The notes beneath the pieces were generated by a model. The model saw only the letters and a program-made list of their open reading frames with translations. It made no database searches and had not been told where the DNA came from. DNA of 64,000 nt from Pipra filicauda. Lineage: Eukaryota; Chordata; Aves; Passeriformes; Pipridae. The first letter of the stretch is position 1. Each line of letters opens with the position of its first letter. Shown here one piece after another: positions 35,467-47,900 of this stretch. The position numbers and the translations under genes were made by a program. The stretch lies in the NCBI RefSeq assembly GCF_003945595.2, contig NW_024104292.1:2054756-2118755 (forward strand). The letters are read 5' to 3'.

Positions 35467-36784
35467 GTGAGCAGAAAAGGTCTATATAAGATTTTGGAAT
35501 GTTTAGGATGTCCCCCCAAGTTCTTTAAAATGATCATCTCACTCCATGAGGATCAGCACGGCCAAGTCAGATATGGCAATGCACTTTCTGAGCCCTTTCT
35601 AATAATCAGTGGTGTGAAACAAGGCTGCGTTCTTGCACCAACTCTATTCGCAGTCTTTTTCAGCATGATGCTCCAAAGGGCCACAGCAGACCTCGAGGAT
35701 CAGGATGGTATCTACATTCAATATCGTGGATGGAATGGAATTCCATTCACTAATGGAAACCTATTCAACCTAAGGCGACTGAAGGCCCACACCAAGACCT
35801 TAAATCATCTTGTCCGGGAGCTGCTTTATGCTGATGACGCCGCCCTTGTCGCTCACACAGAAGCAGTTCTGCAGCGTTTAACATCCTGCTTTGCAGATGC
35901 TGCTGAGCTCTTTGGGCTGGAAGTCAGCTTAAAGAAGACAGAAGTTCTCTATCAACCGGCACCTCAGGAAGTCTTCCATCATCCCCATATCACCATTGGC
36001 TAATCAGAGCTCAAATCAGTCCAGCAGTTTAATTACCTAGGCAGCCTCATCTCCTCAGATGGTAAGATTGATGGAGAGATAGACAACAGGTCACCAAAGG
36101 CATATAGTGCTTTCAGAAAGCTTCATAAAAGAGTATGGCGTAATAAACATTTGAAGAAAAGTACCAAGATCAGTGTTTACAGAGCCATAGTGCTGTCTAC
36201 TCTCTTATAGGGATCTGAATCATGGATCATCTACCGCCACCACCTGTGACTCTTAGAACACTTCCATCAACGCTGCCTCCGTACAATCCTAAACATCCAC
36301 TGGTCAGACTATGTGACCAATACATCTGCTCTAGAAGAAGCAGCAGTTACGAGTATTGAGGCCATGTTACTGAGAATGCAGCTGCGTTGGGCAGGGCACG
36401 TCTCCAGGATGAAGGACCACCGCCTCCCAAGATCGTGCTCTGTGGTGAACTTGCCACTGGCTGCCGCATGAGAGGAGCCCCGAAGAGAAGATACAAGGAC
36501 TCCCTGAAACAACATCTCAGCCTTGGCCATATTGATCATCATAACTGGTCTACTCTGGCCTCCAATCAGGAGACCTGGAGACACACCATCTATAACACTG
36601 CTGATGCTTTTGAGAAAGCACGCAGGATCACTCTTGAGGAGAAAAGACAATGCAGAAAGAATTGTGCCTTGCAGAATATACCACCTAAGGAGTCTTTCTG
36701 CTGTGCCTTTTGCAACTGGATGTGTCTGTCTTGTATTGGCCTTTTTAGCCACCAGCACGCTTGTAACAAAGGTGGGTAGAGCCC
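35467..36784 (+). pseudogene. RTE copy 2: RT and C-terminal zinc-knuckle remnant
   Basis: The first 178 codons (to 36,003) hold SEPFLIISGVKQGCVLAPTLF and the catalytic YADD (residues 121-124 of this frame). TAA at 36,001-36,003 replaces CAA. Further stops follow at about 36,208 and 36,247 in the same frame (after LSTLL and RHHL). A one-base loss in a C run near 36,427 then shifts the frame, so the rest (HRLPKIVL-like onward) is read from about 36,387 in another register: GAPKRRYKDSL, then DHHNWSTLA and the knuckle C-x2-C-x12-H-x3-C (C106, C109, H122, C126 of that frame), typical of this RTE protein's end. The ORF finishes in an Asp run encoded by the repeat tail. It is non-functional. Confidence 0.85.
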
Positions 36785-36813
36785 TTCCCAAATCTTCGTT
36801 TGCAAAGCCCAGC

Positions 36814-36829
36814 CATGATGATGATGATG
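36814..36829 (+). repeat. (ATG)n tail of RTE copy 2
   Basis: Five ATG units immediately before the right target-site duplication. RTE LINEs usually end in short tandem repeats instead of poly-A. Confidence 0.85.
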
Positions 36830-36839
36830 ACCCTGAACT
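36830..36839. repeat. Target-site duplication, right copy (RTE copy 2)
   Basis: ACCCTGAACT, a perfect repeat of 35,452-35,461, directly abutting the (ATG)n tail. Confidence 0.85.
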
Positions 36840-39800
36840 GAAAGTCTCTAAGGTCCAACTGACCAAATTCTGAAGTCAAAATCTGGAGCTAAATTAAACT
36901 TTTGCAAAAATGTTTTAATTTTAAACTCTAACTTGCTAACTAAAAGGGTTGAAAACATGCAGAGGCAATTATCAGTGATTCAAAAGCTATTGCTAATGTG
37001 GTAATTTATAGTTGTGTTCTTTTGAGTGTCTCTTTACCTTCTTTGCTGCACAAATAAGGTTATTTCCAGAATCATTCTAAGCTAATTAAATTTCCTATTA
37101 TCTCCCCGCCAAGCATAATTCACACCCTATTTTCCCAACATCAGCTCTGGCAAGCATTACAAGGAGTATGCAGTGGAAGACTTTTCAGTGAAAAAAGCTG
37201 GAGGTTTGATTTGTGTTAATAAGTCAAGGACAATTATGTTCAGTAAAGAGTGTCATGGGTAAAAGGTAAAGGCAAAAAATGAGGTAATGTGAGAAGGAAA
37301 AGTAAGCAATAGAGTTTTAAACCAGAATTTCCACTTAATCTTTGCTCTGGTTATTGTTTGGATCCTATATATCTGCATATTGCTACTAACTAAGGAGGTA
37401 TACAGGAGATTTTTTTAGTGACGCTTGAGAGATACACAGCAAAATGGGTATACATCCATGGAAAAGGAGTGAACATCTTCCACATCACTGGCATTTCATG
37501 CACCAGATGCCATCTCTTTTTCCTGTCTACATAAAACTAAAACCAAGACGTGTAACCTGTCTGCTAGCTTGTACTGGCAGCAGTCAGCATTGTGTTTACT
37601 TTCATAATCTCATCTCGAGAATACTCGTACTCCTCATATGGGAAATAAAAAAAAAAAATAAAAGGTCTTTTCTTTTCCTAAGTGGTTCTACTCTGCCTAG
37701 AAGCACACTTGAATATATTGGAAAGAAGAGCTTGACTGAAAAGAAAGAGCAGAAAACAAACAAACAAATAAAACAACAAAAACCTATGGGGAGCTCAAGT
37801 ATATTTATATAGTTAAGAAACCTCAAAATAGTTTCCAAGGACTGTGTTTGATGCTCATTCTCTAAATATCTCCTCGAAGCCTCATCGAAGTATGTATCAG
37901 AATTTGTAACCATGGTAATTCAAGAGCCATTCCACATGTCCATGTATCCAGATATCCCTTTCTCAGCTGGCTGCCCGGTTCTCCTAAACATGGCTTCAGA
38001 GTCTTGAGACCTCCAGGTCGTTATACCCTTTGCTTAAAAAGACACATCATCCTTTCTACCTGCTTATCAGTCCATCTGAATCTGCTGGTTCCTGCTAATT
38101 CTAGAGAATGAGAGGTATGAATTAGGCATAACTGACTGTTTCTTTCCCCCTCTCTTATGCATAAAGTTGAAGGAAACGAAAGGTTTTCTTCTTCATTCAG
38201 TGCCATGGTGCTCAAGTGGGATCTGAGCCTTGCCAACAGTAGGTTTCTACGTGCAAGAAGACAGCAAGGATATTTTCATGTGGTTTTCAACAGGTATTTT
38301 CAGGGTATTGCACAAGATGGTATCGTGTGCCAAAATGAGACCCAAGGACTATGCTGTGAAACTAATTTTGGAAACCTGACACACCAAGTCATTTCTTAGT
38401 GAGCTTTGTCTGTGATAGATTTTTACTTAAGCAACTGCCATTGCACTTAGTACATTTTAGAGATATACCTGAAGAAGAAACAGGCACTGAATGAAATTTT
38501 CAATGTAAGAGCTTTCAACGATTTGAACTTCAGAACTTGGAGCAGGACTGAAATGAAAGAGGGAGAAAGGATGGAAGGAATGATGAAAGACATACCCTCA
38601 TCTTAGTTCAATCTTTCTATTACTACCACACAATCAATCAACAAAATCATATTCAAAAAGAAGAGCATCCTTCAGACACACAAAGGCCTAGTTTGGGGAG
38701 TACTGGCAAGGAGCTTACCTTTCCATATGGTCTCTGCACTGAGGGAGGCATGGATTCTCATGAGGTTTGGGGTTTTTGTTATTGGTTTTTTGTTCTTGTT
38801 TTTTTTTTTAATTTTACTTTTTATTTTGTGTTTTTTTGTTTTTTCCCCCCACAGAATTATTTCAAACTAGAGTAAGCTTTCCTAACACTGTTGGTGGAGA
38901 GGAAGGAGAGGGAGTAGAGAGCATCAAGCTGTCAAAATGATGTGTGGACAAGGAGAGGACTTAGCTTACCAGTGCAGCTAGTTCTGTAGCCAAGGGGAGA
39001 AAGCTCGAGATAAACGATCTTTTTCCTCTCTGGCCTGAGACCCTGGAAGTATGCTAGGAATGCTGCTCTCCTTCCAGAGGAGCTGATTCAGTTTCACTTG
39101 TGGTGGTTTAGTTCCCACTGTCATCACTCTCACAGTGACAGTTGCTATAGAGAGTGAGAGAGTGCCTTGCCTGGCTTTGGGTACTAACACAAAAAGCTGC
39201 CTGTCTCCTCTGCAATTTGGCAGGAGATCCTTTAGTGTGGGATGATGTGTAGCTGTGCCCTTACTCACTAAAGACCTCACTGGAACTTACCAGCACATTC
39301 CTGGAGAGAGCAAGCAAGTACAAGCAGTGCTGACTGGCCATTTCCTTAGAGGAAATCTACCACAATATCTACACTTGACCTGTGTGTTTTACCAGCTGTT
39401 CCCTCAGCAATTCACAGAATTCATACCTGTTTCAAAAGGAGAAAATATTTGTTCCTTTGAATGAAGTAAAAGATGACTCAGGCGGCCACTAAAGGTCCCC
39501 TGCCCCATGTTTAAGTCGGAACAGCCTTTGGAATGCAATTCAATAAAAGACTGCCCTGTTCTTTTTTTGTGGGGGATCCCAGCTTCCAAAATGGAATTTA
39601 AGACACTTTATTTTACACCATTAATCTCCCTGTACAGCAAGGAACATTAAAAAAGGGCAATCTAAAAAGATACATATTTAAAAAAGGGTACACCTGGTCT
39701 TCGTGCTGTTGTTTAGTGCTAGCTAAGGATATAGGCTTCCTCTCTGCTTGTGGTTAGATGTATCCATCTTCTCAGGAACCAGAAAGTGCAGAAAGTTACT

Positions 39801-40689
39801 GTGAAAGATATAGCAAGAATTTCTATTTCATGTAGATGATAAGTGCTTTTCCTTTCAAAATGCAGTACACTAGCCCTGCACAATATGGTATTTTAAGAGA
39901 CTGGGCCACCCCTACTTACCAAGAAAGCCCAGTTTCTATCCCTTCCTTAGAGAGAAGAGTTCAAACCTGTATACTCCCACTACCAGAGCAGAAAACCATC
40001 AAAACAGAGGTTTCTCATGGGAGGAAATTGGGTTACTTCCTTAAAAGTAAAGAACAGTCATTTACCATAGTGCTGTGGTCAAGGACAGCACAGGTTTAGA
40101 CATTCTGAGATGGACACTGAACCTGGAGTGAAAAGCTGGTACTTTTTTTCCCGGTGGAAATGGTTGGCCACCACTGCTTTTTCAGAGCCTGCATCTTAGT
40201 ATGTTCTGAGAATGTCTCCACACTAAGCATTTCAGAGAACTTAAACCAAAGAATATTTTGCTTCTAGCCTCTGAAAAGAAACAGATCTTACTCCTAAGTA
40301 AGATAGTGAAACCTAATGTGTTGAAACATTTCTAAGTCAATTCCAGGAAAGTCAGATTTTTTTGTTGTTGTAAGTTGAAGTGCTGTTAGCATTTATTTGC
40401 CTCTGGATTTGGGCAACAACTGGACAAAGACATTATTATTCTCCAAGAGGAGATGTTGGTTGAAAATACCTCGAGAGCCACTTTAACACCTTTTTTTGCA
40501 AATTGCGTCCTGTCAAGTCTGACTCATTTTAGAACACTTAACACAGCTGCTTCTGAAAATATTCTGCTTTTCTGGTTTTGTGTAGATTGCTTCAAAGAAA
40601 AGAAAAAAGGTAGAAAAAGCAGAAGAAAGATACATCTTCATTTTACAAATACCTGATCCGGAATTTAACAAAAGAATGGTCTCATGCTT
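36840..40689. other. Non-repeat DNA with A-rich and T-rich tracts, no gene recognised
   Basis: Simple sequence includes an A run near 37,647-37,657, an (AAAC)n-like tract at about 37,755-37,785 and a T-rich tract at about 38,771-38,846. No coding sequence or repeat family was recognised. Open frames near 38.2 kb and 39.3 kb are short and without relatives. Confidence 0.5.
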
Positions 40690-40765
40690 AAGGCATTGAA
40701 CAGTTATTCAGGAATGACCCAGAGCAAGTAATTTAATCTGTCTCTACTGTTTCCATAGCAAAGGT
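40690..40765 (+). repeat. Possible MIR-like SINE fragment
   Basis: AATGACCCAGAGCAAGTAAT, then TTAATCTGTCTCTACTGTTTCC, resembles the MIR body (gtgaccttgggcaagttacttaacctctctgtgcctcagtttcc) in order and spacing. Short and diverged. Confidence 0.45.
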
Positions 40766-41423
40766 CTCTTTTTCTTCCCCAGCAATTTAAGCAGTAAGCT
40801 TTTCATGAGAGACTTTGTTTTACGCTGTGCCTTTGCATCTGCATTACATGAGAGAGCTTCTTTCTGCAAGAGCTTCCAAGCACCACTTCAATATATAGAT
40901 AAATAAAATATAAACATAAACGTGAAGAAAATTTGACAATTTTTATGATCAGTTCTGAGGACAGCACTTCAGATTTTGGAAAAACAGGTTTTCTTCTGAA
41001 TATATTTTTGAAGATGTTTTAGATATATAGATCAAATATTGCAGAATACAGTTTCATTTGCACACATTCTCAGTTTCCTCCAGTCTTAAATGAACTCTGC
41101 ATAATCTGGAAGGATGATCTAATGTCATCCTCATTTGGTGACAGTTTATCATGGACTCTATTCCCTGAAAGCATCATTATTGGAGATGTTATTACTACTG
41201 CTTTAGAAATTAAATTATCTCCAAGATGGAGCTATACATATAAAATGGAATCAAATCCCCTTATCTCCAGCAGTATTTATGTTATAAATTATCTCAAGGA
41301 TGAAAATTAGAATGTCAAAGGAATTTGGCAGTGGAAAACAAAAGAGGCATGAACCTCCCTTAGGACAAATCTGATAGCTCATACTTGCATGTCAAGTAGG
41401 CACTGCCCTTACCACATATCAAA
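40766..41423. other. Non-repeat AT-rich DNA, no gene recognised
   Basis: Nothing was recognised. A 62-codon open frame at 41,122-41,310 has no family features. Confidence 0.5.
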
Positions 41424-41503
41424 CCCCAGATCCTCAGCTGGTGTAAGTTATCCTCCCTCTACCAGTGGAGTCCTGGCAGTTTACACCAGCTGAGGTTCTG
41501 GCT
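41424..41503. repeat. Palindromic repeat: 21-bp stem (one mismatch), 34-base loop
   Basis: The left arm at 41,426-41,446 (CCAGATCCTCAGCTGGTGTAA) is the reverse complement of the right arm at 41,481-41,501 in 20 of 21 positions. The arms resemble an ancient palindromic repeat I recall from reptile and bird genomes (atcctcagctggtgtaaatc ... gatttacaccagctgaggat), so a MITE-like or ancient conserved repeat is the likeliest identity. The 76-base fold is also pre-miRNA-sized. Confidence 0.65.
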
Positions 41504-44500
41504 CACATGTAATTTATAACAAGCTGCCGTGCCTCAGATGCCACACAGTGTCTTTATTCTGGGATTCTAACAGCAGTCATGATACCGTTCTTTGAAATCT
41601 GGCAAATTAGGATTTTTGTGTTTGGAAACAAAATTTTTTTCTTTAGCTTATGTCAATAAATGTAAATGGACACTTCAGAAGTGTCATGGTTTAGTACAAA
41701 GTGCAAAAAATAAGGTCAGTGGGAAAGTGGGCAAAAAGGTCATAAAACATTTTCTTTTCTTATGGCAATATTATTTCTGACTGTATTGAAATAAACTCCA
41801 CTTTAGTCTGCTGTCAGTGTATCATTTTAGAGGAACTGCTCTGAATATTTTATTATTAAAATCAAAACTCAAAAATTTTACATTACATGCAAATGACATT
41901 AAAATTGGTATCATTCCTATTTCTGCATTTTTTTGTGCAGAGTTAACTCTGAACCCAAGATTTTCCATCTGAAAGCACTCCTAGAGTGTCCTCTTTTGGA
42001 GAATTATCAGGATGTGGCCTTTTGCTCAGTAGTATGAATGTCAATGTCTTTGCCACAAAAGTGGAACATCTGACATCCTGTCCTCTTCAACTTGAGTGGC
42101 TTTGAAGTTCTTGTCAGGTGAGTACTGCCACCAGCTGCTCATGCAGTTCCCTGAACAAAAGTGTTCTCCTCAGCCTCCAGTTGAAGATGGACCACTCTGT
42201 GTACTCTAGAAAGAAAGATTATTTGAATGCAATAAGTAGAAAAATGTTATGGCTATCTGTCCCAAAATGAAGTAAATTCTCTGATTGTAACACTCATTAT
42301 GGACTCAAAGGTTACTTCTAGAAGCAAAAGTCTAAAAATGAAAATTGACACTGGGAAAGGTAAATCGTAATTCAAAGTTGTGAGCTGGGAAGTCCAAGCA
42401 ACTGGAATCCCATTTCATAACAGGAAGATCCCAGTGGAATTGCAAACCCAGTAGGAGGATTTCATAAAATGCCATTGTACTAGTCAGTACGAGGCAGTGA
42501 TGTCAGGAGCATGAGGTGCAGTACTAGTTCCTCAGGTGCAAAATGGACAAATTCAAAATGAAAAAGATAGAAAAAAGAGCTATCTCCTCTGGTTTATTTG
42601 GATAAAAAAGTATAAAATTTTTTTTTCTGTAAATATGTCAATAAAGTGAGTACCAGGAGAAGGAAAAAGGGATTTTAAGCTAACAGTGTTGGCAGAGGAA
42701 CAGATGGATATAAATTGGCTAGACATAAATTATGCTGCAAACTTCACTACTGCATCAAAAGAGTGAGGTTCTGAAACAGCTATCCAGTAGCAGTTGTAGA
42801 GACAACTCCCTCAGATCAAAATAAAAACAAATTAGTTTTTAAGAGGACTTTGATCACTTCATAAAAGGATTGCCCACCATAGCTGCCTCATGTAACAGCG
42901 CATGAATTTCTATGATCCAAAAAGTCCCTTTTAGTCTAGTGTTACTCTGAATTTAGAAGTTGTTACTAAAATAACATAAATACCTTAAGGTAATTTAAGT
43001 ACTTAAGGAAATTGGTATATTCTATTCCATATATTTAAGACTGTTCATTAGCAGCAAAATGATTATACCTTATCTGTATTTATAAGGAAATGGTTTTCCA
43101 TTTCCCACAGTTAATCTTTCCTCACTGCCTGAATTAATTATTAATGTCTGTGTTTTAATTCTTTTTTCACTCTTCTTAAATGTGTTCAATGCCAGCCTGG
43201 TTTGCCCAGGGGACCCTGAGAGATGGATGAACTAGTGGCTATTATTTCAACTGGAAACCATGTTCTGTAATGGATTTGTATTTTCTGTGGATCAAGTTCA
43301 CAGAACTCAACTTGTGAAAAAAAAAAGTCAAACCAAACCAAATGAACCTAACTAGCCAATTGAAAATAAAATAAAAAAACCCACTGAAAGTAACAGGTAA
43401 AAAAATCAGTGGCCAACAAGTTATATCTGAATCTCTGTCTGCTGCACAGAACTGGCATATTTCCTTTTATCAGCAAAATATATTATTTTGAAGCCTAGAA
43501 CACAATTAGACACAAGTTACTTTTGAACTTAGAGAAATCTCTGCCCTTATTCTGCACTCTGTTAGTGCCTGAAGGCCTCAGGAACAGTTTGTGACAACGG
43601 AAGTGCAGCAGTAAAAAACATGACTCAAGTCATATATACATAGATACTGGGTGGCTGTTACGTGTGCTTACCAACACCTTTTGTCTGAAAGTCACTGATG
43701 TGGGAAGCACATAGAAAGTGTGTAATTAGATTACAATGCTTCCTTATAGCTGGAATTTCTTGTAAGCCCTGACCAAGTTTTCCTTTCAGCAGCCAGCTTG
43801 TTGGAATCACATTACTGTATAACATAGATGCAGTTTGCTTTAGTCACAAGCAGCTGGATCTTAAAACCTCTCCTTGGCCCATGTGTTCTTAGTGCTTAAT
43901 GAATAGGGGGTTTTATTTATTTGTAACTGGAAACTTCTTCTGAGCGACTTTTCTAAGATTTTCTCAAGCTTCAGGAAGCTAAACATAAGAGGAAATTGTG
44001 TTAAGTCTACTACCTGGTTAATTTTATTTCAACCTGCGGTGAACTCACCTCAGTCTGAAGAAAGATATGATAATGGGTAGTCATCTGCTCTGACTTATGT
44101 ATTGCATTTCAGTTACAGCAAGAAATTGCAGCCATAATGGAAAGGGATGAAGGTTGTCAGGACTGCGAAGAGAAGAAAAATGAATGATTCATAGACTGTT
44201 AAAAAAATTGGCAGCAACAGACTGCTGGTGAGCTTATGTTGTGGTGTATAAAGCTTTTCTTCCTATTTCGTACATTTAACACCCTTTTGTAATGTTTAGA
44301 CATTCATAGGCTAATATTAGGTTTATAGAGGAATATATTTTAACCTCTCTGTATTTTTAAAAATATTTCATTTTGTCTGCTTTCTTCTCAGAGCCAGTTA
44401 TTCTTCATATAATTTGTAATGCTATTTTCCAGCAGAAAAAAAAAATTAAACCAAAAATCCCATAAGAATGTTTTTGTCCCCCTAGGGACATTGATATGAA

Positions 44501-44544
44501 CAAATAAATCAACAAAAATAATTCGAAATGAATCCTTCTTTAGC
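41504..44544. other. Non-repeat AT-rich DNA, no gene recognised
   Basis: No repeat family, RNA gene or coding sequence was recognised. Short A runs lie near 43,318 and 44,435. Confidence 0.55.
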
Positions 44545-44905
44545 AGAATCATAGAATATCTTAAGTTGGAATGGACTCATAAAGTTCCAGTGTCCTACTC
44601 CTCACAGTAATAACTAAAACTAAACTATACGACCAAGAGCATCATCCAGCTACTCCTTAACTTTGATAGACTTTCCGACTGTGATGACTTCCGTGGGAAG
44701 CCTGTTCCAGTGACTGACCACCCTCTAATGAAGAACCTTTTCCTCATGTCCAATCTGAACTTCCCCTGATGCAGCTTCATTCCATTCCTTTGTGTCCCGT
44801 CACTTCACTTTGAAGTTTGACTGCTCATGGCGAGCTCTCCCAGCCGTCTTCTCACCACCTTCCCAGACAGAGGATAGTTTCCATGATATTTCAACCCATC
44901 TCTAA
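44545..44905 (-). mobile_element. CR1 LINE, 3' fragment
   Basis: The copy begins with AGAATCATAGAATATCTTAA, the inverted CR1 tail. The antisense 3' UTR follows: GGAAGCCTGTTCCAGTGACT, CCTTTTCCTCATGTCCAATC and CCATTCCTTTGTGTCCCGTC. It is moderately diverged and 5'-truncated near 44.9 kb. Confidence 0.9.
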
Positions 44906-47900
44906 AGTTACAAAGGGTTGATAAAACTAATGCAATGAAAAGCCTATTTTGTTTGGGTTTTTTTTTATAGTCAGAGAAGTTTTGTGCAAATATATAAGCA
45001 CCTGATAAGCACTTGGGCTTTGGGGTGATTCTATGAATTGAATAACATCTTTGTATAATTCATGGTTTGTTATCACTACTCTGTTCACACCTTGCTGTGT
45101 GGAAGTTTACAAGTCACTCCCTGTGGTGCAAAATGCAAATGAGCTTCGTTCTAAGAGCAAACTCAATGTGAAACAGTGTGTTGTGACTTTCCTAGAAAAT
45201 AAGATATTCTGGAGGTATTTTTGATATTGAAAATGTAGCCAGGTAATCATAAATTATAGAACTTTCAAAAACTTTCCCTTTTATTTGCAATTCCTTTTAT
45301 TTGTACTGGTGCAAGCTAGCATATGTCAGTAAAGCAAATCCCAGGAAACCTCTGAGGATTTAAGCAGTATGATATATTTAACAGCAGTGCCTCAATGTAG
45401 GGAAAAAACAAGCACTTTTTACTATCGTACAAAAGGAAAGGGTGTGAATGAAATACAAATAACTTAGAAATAAGAAACTATAAAGAAAAAAGAGAAGCTA
45501 CTACTTTTGAAGCAAACCCCATACTTTTTAAAATAGTCTTCCATTTTAAAAGTCCTGGCATTTGATCACAAGAGTTCTCTCTTCCCACCTCTGACTAAAT
45601 TCATTTGCAATGGAAACGTCGTAATTAATTAGTACTATCATACTACTATCCTAACTAATGAGAAATTTGACTTTCTCATGAAAAGGACTGCAAAAAAACA
45701 AGTCAGAAGATTGTGAACAAAGTTTGATTAGTTAGATAAAAATAGGAATTAAGGCTTCTCCCTTAACTTTAATTAGAGTTTGAAAACTATTAGCCTTAAC
45801 TATCAGAAATCATATGCATGGTTTGTTTGTAATTTGATTGAGCTTCATATACTATCTAAACTAAGACAAGACCAACCTCCTACAACTTGCTGTAGTCACA
45901 TTGCAATATGCAGCAAGAAAAAAAATATACAGACTTACAGAAAAAAGATTATTAAAATAGACTTATAAAAGTGGAGAATGTTTGAACAAAGTAATTGTAA
46001 ACCAACACTACAGAAATCATCAAGCTAATATCTTCAAACATAGGTGAAATGAATATGAGCTCACATCTGTGAGCCATCAGATGTGTAAGGTTCTGTTTCT
46101 CTAAGTGGGGATGGTGTCTCCAAGAAATTTTTTTTCACTAATTATCTATGTTTGAATTACTCTTGAAGTACAAAAAGTTGACACTCACTCTTTTTACAGT
46201 CCACACTATTTTAGTATAACTTTTGGGGGCAATGACTGAGGCTCTTAGCACTTACTGTAAAGTAAGTCATGCCATGCATAATTGCCTTGAAACCCAAAGC
46301 AGTCTTTTCAAAATATAAATGTGGGAAGGGCAAAATCATGAGATGCCACCAACTCAAAAGGCATGGGGAAATGAGACCAGAAAAGAACACTGAATGACTG
46401 TGTTAGCAAGTCAACCAAATTTTAACCTGAAGCCACTGTAAGGCCAATCTACATGAGCTGCACAAATATCAGATATGGTCAAACACTTAAGAAAAACATT
46501 TACCACAAGAGACAAGCCAGCAGGCACAGGTACCTACCTGCCTTGTATAACACATTTGAAATTCAAAGGGGAGCTTCTATACTCGAACTGCATAAGTTAG
46601 CCTGATAGTAGATGTACTAGTTTAAAAAAAATCTTTGTTGCAATTTTAGTCATCCCAGAAATCCCTTTGTTTTCTCTCCTGAGTGCCCATCCTACCTGGC
46701 ACAGAGATGACAGAGGAAAAGGTAGTGAGGATACGTGAGGGAGCTCTGAGCTGACTCCAGCTGCGAAATGAGCTGCAGGGTCCTGACAGCATGGAAGCAG
46801 CTACAGGTGAATCTCTCCTGCTAATTCATCCCATTCCCTTGAAGTCATTTGGCTTCAAGGTCTGGAATTGTAAAGCGTGATTTGAAGACCCTGCTAGGAA
46901 AATATTTGAGTTCAATTTATAGAATTCTTTAATGAATTGGGGATATCTTTACACAGAACTAAGTAAGAATTGTGGTGTCTGCTTTATGCTCTGTTGCATG
47001 TTATGCCATTTTAACTTAGAAAAACAGAATTTCTACCTTAAAATTGCAAACTTTTTTAAATTATTAGATTTAGCTCATTTTCTGCACTTCCAGATTATCC
47101 CTCCTGGAGACATCTTTGTGCAGCTAGTGTCTGGAACATATCTGAGGCTTCCTTGTAGAATTCCTGTATGACCACAAGCAACTATTCTGTTTTATCAAAT
47201 AACACAATGCTCTGATTGAGCACATGCTAATAAAACTTCCCTACCTCATAGGCAGGCTGTGGGAATTAACAGCATTAAATACCTGAGGTGCTCGATAGCC
47301 TGATGATTAGGACCATATAAGTAGTTGCATAGTCAGTCTCCCTATGGTTAGAACATTGTCAAAGTGTGTGTTCCATGTATCTGTGTCTGATGTGACATTT
47401 TCCTAGTACCAAATTATCTGGAGACATTACAAGCAGAATTGTGGAAGGATCAAAAACAGCTTGAGTGGCTCACCCAGTCCCTTGTTGCAAGATAAAATGG
47501 CATTCAGCTGACACAAAACATCTCAAAGCCCTTGATTTGCTTTAGTGCCTTTTAAAGTACTTCTTCTGAAGAAGGAATATATATGCACACACAGGAGTTA
47601 TTACCAGCTAAAAACTCTGTCTGCTGATATCCCACGTTAAAACACTACATGTATTTATTCTAAAATCAGATGCGACATTGAAAAAATATTTGAGAGGTAT
47701 GTTTGTCTTTTGATCTTTATGAATTCCTGACATACTTCTACTGATCGTGACCTTCCTGCTACTTTCAGAGGTGTACAGAAATGAGAACCATCCCTTATGT
47801 GCTGCCAATTTTTATCTTACCAGTGAGTAGTGATAATTTTTTTCTTTTGGGACGGGGGTCACTCACAGGCCTGCATGGGAGTTTTAGCTACATCAACTAG

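Larger units (their letters stand above)
35465..36829 (+). mobile_element. RTE-clade LINE (AviRTE-like), copy 2, 5'-truncated with intact 3' end
   Basis: About 1.36 kb, in the same orientation as copy 1. It starts inside the RT just after motif A (CTGTGAGCAG) and runs through YADD, the thumb/connection region and a C-terminal zinc knuckle to a short (ATG)n tail. A tandem-repeat rather than poly-A tail is the hallmark of RTE elements. A 10-13 bp target-site duplication brackets it, which shows independent target-primed insertion with 5' truncation and fixes the boundaries. The overlapping 0.7 kb is about 94% identical to copy 1 by eye (about 42 substitutions plus one 21-base gap). Confidence 0.9.

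Noticed and set aside
36309..36866. 185-codon minus-strand frame
   Set aside because: It is the antisense shadow of the RTE C-terminal coding region.
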